Shown here: piece by piece, positions 55,705-64,000 of the stretch | Numbering within the stretch: the first letter of the stretch is position 1 | Layout: each line of letters opens with the position of its first letter | Origin: Spirometra erinaceieuropaei | Lineage: Eukaryota; Platyhelminthes; Cestoda; Diphyllobothriidea; Diphyllobothriidae | Length of the DNA stretch: 64,000 nucleotides | Reading direction: 5' to 3' | Assembly (NCBI GenBank): GCA_902702965.1 | Contig: CACRXP010000066.1 | Location: 776,227 to 840,226 of the forward strand | The notes under the pieces: generated by a model | Databases searched by the model: none | What the model was told of the DNA's origin: nothing | The model's input: the letters and a program-made list of their open reading frames with translations, nothing else | Translations under genes and position numbers: made by a program

Positions 55705-58290
55705 TTTGGTCAGGGCTTATACCCTTGGTACCAGTAAGGTAAAGGGCGGACCCAGAAACCGAAACCACACCTAAGATGCTTAAAAAGCGCAACGTCATGG
55801 AAGCACATAAAAACCTAATTCGTGAAATCGGAGGACGCAGAGTGGGAAAAGAGTCCATGGAACGCATTATATCCCGGCCGTACGAATAACGAAATTCTGA
55901 CGTTAAATATATTTCTTTCCATTTTAACAGACATTCGCATATACCGAAAAGCAAACGCTGGAAAACGGACTTACATACCGACGTCCAAAATGGAAACTCT
56001 GGATTTGTAAGACAACCCTCAAACTCGCTCGTTCGAAATAACAAGTAATCTAATTTTAGGCGTCGAAACTGCCAGAATACCTTTTAGGAGCACTGTGACA
56101 CTCAGAAGAAATTCATAAATATAACTAGGCTCACGGCAAGCTAACTGCCATGTTTCATTTTTAATTCACATGACTGGCACGTTGATAACGCGGTCATTTC
56201 GACAGCAGTAAGGTACCCTCAGGTTTCTTAATGCTTCATTTGCCTAAGTACTTGAGAACTTTTTGGTTCTAGACTAAAACTTATCCATAATGTATGTACC
56301 GTTGTATTGTAAAAATGGCAACGCGTTTAAGGGAGTGAGCGTTGAAGCGCTCAGAGTTTCCTAGTTATGACATAGTGAGGTCCTCCTGTATTTTAGCAAC
56401 ATTGAAACACTAATGGCATGCAAATTTTCGTGCCTAAATTATATTTCAGTTACTGCTTTTTCTCATTGAAAGTTGAGCCTTATCTTGTGTCTGCGTAGTC
56501 AGACGAGTTTAACGATGTGCTGTTAGCACACTACAACGAATGCGTTGTTGTAGAGCAGCCTCAATTGTCTGAGAGTGTTAAAAATTGTTTGAGACGCCTT
56601 GTTACTTCTTGTTACCTCCACTCTTAACATTTAAAAGAAGATAAGAGAGTTCTGCCACGGTGGATCTCTTATTAGTGCGCAAACGGAGACAGAGGCTAAT
56701 TTACACCTATAGAACCTAGAGCAATTTTAGGAAAGTTGACCACCCGCTGTCTAGGTGGGATGCAGTTAGGGGTGTTTGATATGAGAGTTCTCCTGTACAA
56801 CTTTTTAAAGCCTTTTCAAATTTAGAACAGCTAGAAGCTTTCAGTGAGTCGTAGAAGTGACAGCTATTTAAACAAAAGAAGGTAAAGACATGATAATTAC
56901 AATACTTTATCTCAAGACGGTAAAATTCATAATAACTTGAGCCACAAGTGTGAGTAGAGCTGACAGGAATTCTGTCGGCGTGCACCGAATTTTCTAGATT
57001 ATTCAGGCGCCTTAAAAATAAGTCTTCGGTAGTTGGGCATTCTACGAAGGGAGAACTGTCAAAAATCACTGTTTGGAACGTGCTATCCGGGTCCGAAACA
57101 TATAACGACATTTTGAAGGTGAGGAGTAAATTAGGCATGTTTAGTTTCACTCGGAAATCGAAAATCGGTGTGAGGAAATTTGTTCAAAGCAACGTTGGGC
57201 CTTGGACTTTAAGGGAAGAATACGCGCATTTCAAATAATATCATTGGTACTAATAATATTAATGATAAAAATATTGATAATCGGTACAGGACTAAGCGTC
57301 TTTAGCTGTTAATGAAATATCAGTAATGCATAGTAAAAAAACGGAAGGTGCCTGACTCGATACCTTGGTGAACACCACCCAACTAGCCCTTAGATCCCGG
57401 CAGGTCGGTGCGCCTAAACGGAGTTTTGAAGGGTTTCTGGTATAAACTCCAAATGAACTGTTTTATTGATTGTTTGACTGGTTGAAAACGCGTGTTAAAA
57501 TGTTGTTCTCAGCACAATATTTGCTGCGTGAAAGAGTACTGCGAAGATTATAACTGGAACCGGGGCACACATGATAGTGATATGTAATGACGTGTAATTA
57601 TATGCACCCGCGTTAATTTGACGTTACAGAGTTTTCCTGACTGTTTCAGTGTTATTTTTCCAACAAATATGTATTTAGCTTGTGTATAAGCGTTTCTCTT
57701 TAGTCTGCTATTATTACCACTTCTCATCGTCAATGAAGTCCTTCCTGCAGGTCGCAGTCATCACTGTCTCATTCGATTGCTTCACATCGTCTGATGTCAT
57801 CTATAAACATGACTATCGAGCCATCTAGTCCTGTCATACAGGCAATAAAATATTGGGGCGTACGAAGTGCGTGGGTGGTGACTCATGTCGTAGTTGTACG
57901 GTCAGACCAGGTCCACTGGCACTTTTTGGTGGATGTTGGACAATCATGTACTGAAAACTATACCATGCTGTACATATGATGCCATCAATTGCCATGTACG
58001 GATTTGTCGCATAGGCGACCCTTATTAGGATTGAGTGTGGGAGCACGACTATAGTGTTAGGAACTGTGGCGAATAAGTTGTGAAAAGGTGAACTCAATGA
58101 ATAGTTGGTGGATTTATTGTATGGAGTATCCTGGGTTGTCATCTCAGGCGGCAGTGGCCGCTGACCAAGTCAGGGCTGGTGTTAACTCCGTCCAGTCATG
58201 CCTGAGAGTCCTGGGACAGTGGTGGTAGCCGATATATAGGCTCGTGGGCCAAGCTCAAATGGTCTACAAACGGACTGTGCTGAATTTGCC
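55705..58290. other. Upstream of the DNAJ gene, nothing recognised
   Basis: AT-rich. The promoter of the DNAJ gene must lie near 55705-56050, but no clear element is visible. A minus-strand open frame of 144 codons (57150-56716) has no known domain. Confidence 0.35.
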
Positions 58291-58920
58291 GAGGGGTGGT
58301 GTCCTAGTGGTTTAAGTTGTAGTTTCAGAGGGGAGGTTCGTCCAACTGCTGGACAAACACGCCATCTGAAAGCCGATCGTGGCCTATGGAAGCGAAAGCT
58401 GCGTTCAAAACATCACAGACAACTGTTGGGAGCGCCTACACTCCCAAAAACAAGAGTCAGCCAATCACTGGAGGCCACGTGCGTTTTCTCTACTGCGCTG
58501 GCATCTTACTCGTGACGCCTCTCCACTGGCTTTTCCTCTCGGGCCTGATCGATCAGCATATTCGAATTATCGACCGGCTCGTCTCGAATATTCTTCCCGA
58601 AAGGCATTGGGCCGAACGCCGGCGAAGCACCGTAGGGCGTTATAAATACGCGTTACTTCCAGTTAATTGTGACTTGCAATTTCCTCATACATAGTTTCGT
58701 GGCCGGTCGCGTTCTCCTTCTCTGCCGCGTTGGTATTGGGGACAAGGGTAGAGTGCGCATACGCTCCACAGGATTTCACGTACCAGGCGGGTCATAACAA
58801 CAACAACCACCCTCGTCCAAATTCCCATGCCCTCCACACAGTCCGTCAAAGGGATATTGCTCACTGTGATAGGCTGTATTGTTCGTCTCTTTCTAGACAA
58901 ACCAGTAAGAAACCGTAAAT
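58291..58920 (+). other. GC-rich block, possible repeat
   Basis: Overlapping open frames at 58379-58694 occur in a GC-rich block with GTTATAAATACGCG (TATA-like) near 58640. I suspect a dispersed repeat end but recognise no second copy in this window. Confidence 0.3.
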
Positions 58921-59367
58921 AAAGGAAACCGACCTACATCTCGCGCGAATAAGTTTGCCATAAAATAATCATTTCGGCTGTCAGTGGGGTCGATTTCTTA
59001 GGCCAGCGACAACTGGGGAGTTCGATGCCCGATACGCTTTCCTCTATAACGGACATTCAAGCAAAGAGTAAGCGAATTTCGGAGTCACCTTTACCATGTC
59101 GTGAAACGGCTGACCTGCATAACATAGGCTGCCAATTAATGTGTCATGACCATGCCTCGTGCACTTCAAAAACTCAATGCAGTCCCAAACCCTTAGGGAA
59201 ATAATCTGAGTCATGGTGACGCGCACAATCTAGATTACCTCCGCTTCCTTTGCTTTTAATCCTCATCTAGACTCTGTTGTGCATAGTGGAGTGTCGAGGT
59301 CTTACACCAATTGTCAGTTTTACTATGGGTCTACCACTACTGACTCAGTGTTAACTTTGCCTAGATA

Positions 59368-60310
59368 TTGGCCTCTGGGCGCTTAAAAACTACTATTAAC
59401 ACGAGGCTGTCATTCAACCGGTACCAATTCCCTACCATTGTCAGCGACCATGCCCCTTCAACAATCATCTCCGATGACGTGAAGAACAAGTCCTACGGAG
59501 AACTGTGTGTCCTCGTAACAAAGGTACAGAGGGCGGAGAGACTATGGTGATCTCAAGGCCCTTAACGACATAGAAAACGCTGGATGGGAGGAAGCGCTCC
59601 GTCGCCATGGAATCAGCAGCTGCAATGGCCTTCTTCTCCTGTAGACCTGTGTGGGACCCAACCTCCTCCAGATAAACACCTTCTTCATCTTTCAATACGA
59701 GAGAAGTTGACATGATTACAACCTCGTATGCGTCATCGGCATTCGTTGGACTATGCCATAATCTGAAAGCGCAACAAGTGTGACATACTTGTGATAAGGG
59801 CGGTGTGCGATATTGACTTTTGGACGGATTGCTGCCTTATCGCTTCTAAGACGAGGCTCCAACTGCAAATGCGCTTTCGGCCCCAAGGTAAGTTATCACG
59901 AGGTAGGTCAAATACCGTATTAGTACTGCATTGACACAGTTGAATGCCAGCGGAAGTTGAGCATCTCCATGAAACCCAAAGTGGACAAAACAGACCCATA
60001 GGCGTGTACGAATGTCGAGACCAAGTGGACGGAACTGCTAGACATCATCTGGGTCACCGCAACTGAATAGCTCGGCCACGCACGCCGTCCGTACCAGGAC
60101 TAGTTTGATGACAATGCCGAAACAATCCGCACTCTGACCCTTCCTCCAGAGAAACACTGTCTAGAGGCTACCTACACTTTGACCAACAGCAGCATAAACA
60201 AAGCCGCGCCTTTCCGATGCCGACAATCCGTACAGCGGAAGCGGGAAGAGATGTAGAATAACCGGTTGGTTTGCAAAGCTGGGGAGATCCAGAGGTATGT
60301 CTAACGTCAT
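59368..60310 (+). pseudogene. RTE-like LINE endonuclease relic
   Basis: Frame 59368-59550 contains FPTIVSDHAPSTIISDDVKN and KSYGELCVLVTKVQRAERL, matching the ATIISAYAPPMTSSDxxKDKFYEDLHALL block of flatworm RTE-type endonucleases. In later frames: SCNGLLLL, NTFFIFQYERS, VIGIRWTMP and FWTDCCLIASKTRLQLQMR (the TDH/LVISK block), then a spacer region to about 60310. Many frame breaks. The reverse transcriptase is not present here. Confidence 0.65.
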
Positions 60311-60774
60311 GGAATAGAAAAATTATTCCCGAAGTTGTGCGAATACTCCGATGTTACACTTGAGAAGTCAAGGTAGCAAACGCAAGTGTTCGGTATTTCA
60401 TCATCAGAGCCATACAGTAAAACAGAAAATGAAAATACGAGGAATTGACTGGGGTTATAGGTATATCAGAGCTTACTAACACTCACCGTTCCCATGCCAT
60501 CCGCATTACGAGGTCGGCTTGTCATAGTTACTAGGTCAAGGAGCATGACATAGATCGCTATTGGTATATTTAATTCGAGTATGTGGAGGACACGTCCCTG
60601 CCAGCGGGGGGTTCGACAGCCTGCAGTGACCAGCTGGGGTGGGCATTGACCACGGGAGACAGAGCGCCTGCGTCAACGTATTCTGACAACACAGCACAGA
60701 CTTGCTGACCGCATAGCCACTTACCCGGCCGTAGCTAGCACCTGTTGGCACCGGCCTTTAGAGAAACTTTCTGG

Positions 60775-61740
60775 TGTCCACAGACAATCTGAAAGGCCTC
60801 TTTGGCATCCACTCGGTGATGTGTATTAGCGAAATGTGCACGCATAGGACTCGAAATCGATTTGTTTTCACCTCTACCCAGCCAGGCCGGTATTTGTTCG
60901 CACACTATCTCTTCCAGGCGTCCCGTTGTACGGCCAATATATCTTACTCCTCATGAGCAAGTGAATGAGTAAATGTACACCAGTGCAGCCTTCGGCGGTG
61001 GTCAGCCTCTGCCTTACAAGCTTAAGGGCAGACTCTATAAGGCACTCACAATCGTTGTCGTCAGAAGTCGCCTTCTTAGTTTGCTTGTTGCGTCCCCCAG
61101 AAAAGGCAATTTTATAAGCACGCCTTTACTGTCTACAGTTTTAATTGTAGGCTTTACAGTGCGTGTCCGAATATTCCGGTTGATACATTTCTTTGGGTAT
61201 CCGTTTTTTGCAGGCCATACATTCTTAGTATTATCGGGCCCACCGGCCTCAGTCGTTCATACTCTTTGCTGGACAAATGAGCTTATTTGTAGAGACCTTT
61301 GAGAATAGTCGTCAAATGACCATCGACAGCCTCCAAGCGATCCATATCTTTCTCAAGTTTTGAAAACTTGGAACAATCCGACAGTATTTCCTCTAGTTTC
61401 GCCCGTTTCGTTCATCAGCATTACTCCTGAACCTTCATCCGATCTGGCTAGCATAATGTATTTGTTTTCACAAAAGTCCCTAAGACTACTGATATGGGTC
61501 CTTGTCAAGGGACCCTTGTTTCTCGGGCCCTCCTAATATACTGGTGGCATCAGTTAACCAGAGTCGACTTAAGACAATCACCTTCTCTCGCTTCGGTAGA
61601 TTTTAGATCTGTAGTCTGACCAAAGAGACTCAATTTGGATTTTTCAGCCCTAACTGTTTCGGTATCCGCCATGCAATAGAAAACTTCGGGCCAAGAGCTA
61701 GTACCTCTAGGGTAGCTTTATAAAGACGTACTGAAGAATA
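60775..61740 (-). pseudogene. Divergent Penelope-like element relic with large internal deletion
   Basis: Minus strand order: TLEVLALGPKFSIA (PLE N-terminal block) near 61720-61680, KYIMLARSDEGSGVMLMN (decayed DKG motif) near 61465-61410, a deletion of the RT core, KNGYPKKCINRNIRTRTVKP near 61205-61145, LIKLPFLGDATSKLRRRL near 61115-61060, then a GIY-YIG-like YIGRTTGRLEE near 60938-60905 and SPMRAHFANTHH near 60855. Frames are broken throughout. The block types differ from the 11-20 kb family, so it is another lineage. Confidence 0.6.
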
Positions 61741-62255
61741 GTAGTGCAAGTATGTAGCAGTCGATCCAGCCACCCTTTTCTCCGGCTCCGTTTTGTCGGT
61801 CGATGGCCGTGACAAGCACTGACAGGCCGCTGACGCACGACCACCCCCGCCGGCTAGAACTGGGACGCCTCCGGTCCAGCTGCAGCGACTCCCGACTGCC
61901 CTCACACACTAGTATCACCTAACGCGCGTCGAACGCTCTAACTTGATTCCCGTGAGGCCTTGTGAGCATGCGCCCTCCATTCGTCCTCTAATTTGTCCAA
62001 TCACACGACCACCACTCAGACAGTCACTCCCTCCTGCTGACCTAGACACTCACACCCGCGTAAACAACACACACCGCGACTGACGCTCTCCGTGAACGGA
62101 CGCTTATTTCTGTTGCAAGCAAACAGCCAACTTACGGCAACCTGCCCTGTGTACAGAATAAACTAGTCCTCACAGCTCCCTGACGTCTGACAGTAGACGA
62201 AAAGAACTTATTGTGCGTGGTTTAAGTTGATCTCACATCCTTGACTGCCACAAAT

Positions 62256-62265
62256 TGGTGACCCC
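62256..62265 (+). other. Primer binding site, tRNA-Trp type
   Basis: TGGTGACCCC, complementary to the 3' end (GGGGUCACCA) of eukaryotic tRNA-Trp, which primes CsRn1-type elements. It lies 3-4 nt after the presumed LTR end. Complementarity stops after ten bases. Confidence 0.6.
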
Positions 62266-62335
62266 TAATTTCCGAACACCGGAATTCCGCGAACTTTTTG
62301 TCCACAACAACAATCTTCCTGCGACCTACAGCGCG

Positions 62336-64000
62336 ATGTCCCAAGACCAGAAGTCACTCATCAACCCAAATTCTCAAGGAGCTGGCGTACGCTTGGATCG
62401 GCTCGAGGAAGTATTAATGCGCCTGAAAGCCCAGCTTACTACAGCTACCACCAACGGCCCGCGGCGAACACCAAACCGTCGCCCTACTTCCTCCGTCTCC
62501 CACACCCGCCGTTCACAATCTTCAAGTATCGTCTGCTGGTATCACCAACAATTTGGAGGAGCAGCTCGACGATGTCTTCAGCCATGCTCTTTCAAGGCAT
62601 CTTTAACGGCCTCAGGCAGACGATCCCACCTGACAGTAGAGTCCACTGCTGCTGGAAGCGTTGCCAATCTCCACACTCGCCGTTTGTTCCTCTGGGACCG
62701 TATCGCTGGCGCCAAATTCCTTGTCGACTCTGGTGCCGAGGTTAGCGTGGTTCCACCAACTCCGGCCGAACGTAAAACCCGCAGCTCTTTTTGTCTGACA
62801 GCTGCCAACAACTCCAGCATCCCCACATTTGGACAGCGTTCCATCACACTTGATTTGGGCCTTCGTCGAATTTTCCGATGGGTTTTCATTATTGCCGACG
62901 TCTTCGTCGCCCTCATAGGTGCCGATTTCCTAGCTCACTTCAATCTACTGGTTGAGTTGAAGAATCGCCGACTCGTCGACTGCATCACCGACCTTCATGC
63001 CCGATGTCAATCCGATGTGAACCCCTGCGTCAACCCTCTCACTGTTATGCCCATCTCTGACTGTCCTTTCCACTCACTCCTCAGGCAGTTTCCCCGCCTA
63101 ACCAACCCCTCATTTCGTGAAGTGGACATCAAACACACAGTCACCCATCACATTTCCACCAATGGACCTCCCAAATCTTGCCGACCACGTCGTCTTGCTC
63201 CGGACCGTTTGAAGATCGCCAAGGCAGAGTTCGATCACATGCTTGAGCTCGGCATCATCCGACAGTCCGACAGCTGCTGGGCATCACCCCTCCATCTTGT
63301 CCCCAAGAATGGCGACTGGCGACCGTGTGGTGACTATCGGGCGTTGAACTCTGTGACTGTCCCCGATCAGTATCCCGTCCCACACATCCAAGACTTCACT
63401 CTTTCGCTACATGGTAAGCGAATATTCTCTAAGATCGACCTTGTGCATGCCTACCACCAAATCCCGATCGAGGCCAGTGATGTTCCGAAGACTGCAGTGA
63501 CCACTCCCTTTGGGTTATTCGAATTTACTCGTATGCCCTTTGGTCTGAGGAACGCCACTCAAACCTTTCAGCGGTTCATTGATCAGGTTCTGCGAGGTCT
63601 CGACTTCGTCTACGCCTACATTGATGATTTGCTAGTGGCTAGTTCTGACGCTGCTGAACACGAGATTCATCTTCGACAGCTCTTCGAACGGCTCGACTCC
63701 TACGGCGTTATCATCAGTGCCGCCAAATGTGAGTTTGGAGTCCCCAGTCTTACCTTTCTTGGTCACGAAGTGAACTCAGATGGGATAAAGCCCGTCCCGG
63801 AAAAAGATTCGGCCATATCAACGTTCCCCGTCCCGACAACCATCAGCCAACTACGCCGATTCTTGGGGATGGTGAACTACTATCACCGTTTTCTTCCCCA
63901 TGGTGCCACCATACTGCAGCCTCTCAACAGCTTGCTGACCCACTCCAAGAAGACACTAGTGATGACCGAGGAGGCCGTCAGGTCCTTCAATGACGTCAAG
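62336..64000 (+). CDS. Gypsy Gag-Pol open frame, 3' end outside window
   Basis: ATG at 62336-62338; I read 555 codons without a stop to 64000. The Gag part is short (about 75 residues: [17 protein letters not shown], then basic) and ends in the cysteine motif [18 protein letters not shown]; intact Gags of this group are several hundred residues, so most of Gag seems deleted in frame. Protease: [14 protein letters not shown] (active Asp in DSG) near 62720. Reverse transcriptase: [20 protein letters not shown] near 63285, [14 protein letters not shown] near 63430, [20 protein letters not shown] near 63523 and YIDDLLVAS near 63617 (intact catalytic pair), then [12 protein letters not shown] and [14 protein letters not shown]. 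The protease and RT are uninterrupted, so this may be a recent copy. Confidence 0.85.
   Translation, partial: MSQDQKSLINPNSQGAGVRLDRLEEVLMRLKAQLTTATTNGPRRTPNRRPTSSVSHTRRSQSSSIVCWYHQQFGGAARRCLQPCSFKASLTASGRRSHLTVESTAAGSVANLHTRRLFLWDRIAGAKFLVDSGAEVSVVPPTPAERKTRSSFCLTAANNSSIPTFGQRSITLDLGLRRIFRWVFIIADVFVALIGADFLAHFNLLVELKNRRLVDCITDLHARCQSDVNPCVNPLTVMPISDCPFHSLLRQFPRLTNPSFREVDIKHTVTHHISTNGPPKSCRPRRLAPDRLKIAKAEFDHMLELGIIRQSDSCWASPLHLVPKNGDWRPCGDYRALNSVTVPDQYPVPHIQDFTLSLHGKRIFSKIDLVHAYHQIPIEASDVPKTAVTTPFGLFEFTRMPFGLRNATQTFQRFIDQVLRGLDFVYAYIDDLLVASSDAAEHEIHLRQLFERLDSYGVIISAAKCEFGVPSLTFLGHEVNSDGIKPVPEKDSAISTFPVPTTISQLRRFLGMVNYYHRFLPHGATILQPLNSLLTHSKKTLVMTEEAVRSFNDVK

Larger units (their letters stand above)
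62100..64000 (+). mobile_element. Ty3/Gypsy LTR retrotransposon (CsRn1-like), 5' part, runs off the window
   Basis: Part of a 5' LTR with a possible poly(A) signal AATAAA at about 62157 ends near 62252. A primer binding site follows, then one open frame from 62336 to the window end covering a shortened Gag, protease, and reverse transcriptase into RNase H. The LTR start is not determined. The tRNA-Trp-type primer site and the Gag cysteine motif point to the CsRn1 group known from flatworms. Confidence 0.85.

Noticed and set aside
56716..57150. 144-codon minus-strand open frame as a gene
   Set aside because: No recognised domain, no supporting exon neighbours, AT-rich context; could be chance.
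58291..58390. tRNA-derived element from a TCCTAGTGGTTTAAG A-box-like sequence
   Set aside because: The presumed B box GGTTCGTCC is imperfect and no tRNA fold forms.
60385..60425. Hammerhead-like motif (CTGATGATGAAATACCGAACAC on the minus strand is only partly matching)
   Set aside because: CTGATGA is present but stem II and the GAAAC-GTC part are missing.
1..64000. CRISPR arrays, bacterial operons or prophage
   Set aside because: No regularly spaced direct repeats and no prokaryotic gene structure; introns and eukaryotic retroelements dominate.

Overview
The window reads as a piece of a large, repeat-rich flatworm (Platyhelminthes) genome. I favour a tapeworm of the diphyllobothriidean type but cannot exclude a fluke. 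The reasons are interrupted genes with introns from about 30 nt to several kb, many Penelope-like elements (PLEs) with GIY-YIG endonucleases, a CR1-like LINE whose endonuclease-reverse transcriptase resembles flatworm elements, a Ty3/Gypsy element with a tRNA-Trp-type primer site (CsRn1-like), Merlin and mariner transposons, and degenerate TTAGGG-type repeats. There is no bacterial gene organisation.

Three spliced host-type genes can be assembled, each with consistent intron phases and a total coding length divisible by three. (1) Plus strand 9638-10963: five exons, 348 aa, two tandem zinc-finger-like modules resembling FAR1/MULE or ZSWIM N-terminal regions. (2) Minus strand 31595-24747: five exons, 355 aa, CLYBL (citramalyl-CoA lyase, mitochondrial), with one GC-AG intron. 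(3) Minus strand 55704-47019: six exons, 315 aa, a DNAJB12/DNAJB14-type ER membrane co-chaperone.

Layout: 0.4-4.9 kb, CR1-like LINE with three lesions. 5-9 kb, decayed GIY-YIG/PLE pieces and a dispersed repeat. 9.6-11.0 kb, gene 1. 11.2-20.0 kb, a nest of four PLEs in both orientations. Their pseudo-LTRs (PLTRs) carry hammerhead-ribozyme-like motifs, and two are interrupted by a small terminal-inverted-repeat (TIR) element filled with telomere-like repeats. 20-24 kb, LINE RT remnant, a Merlin element with intact TIRs and an 8-bp target duplication, a tRNA-derived SINE, another hammerhead motif and a second Merlin relic. 24.7-31.6 kb, gene 2 with a PLE in intron 1. 31.7-47 kb, mostly decayed mobile DNA: telomere-like tracts, SINEs, mariner, a large AT-rich foldback region, RTE-like RT scraps and a 69-N assembly gap. 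47.0-55.7 kb, gene 3 with SINE-like insertions in its introns. 56-61.7 kb, unassigned sequence, RTE-like LINE relic and a divergent PLE relic. 62.1-64 kb, the 5' part of a Gypsy element running off the end.

The most interesting signals are the TIR element carrying telomere-like DNA inside PLEs, the covarying hammerhead-like motifs (including a compensatory swap in the short palindromic stem III), and the two-module gene at 9.6 kb, which is visible only after splicing.
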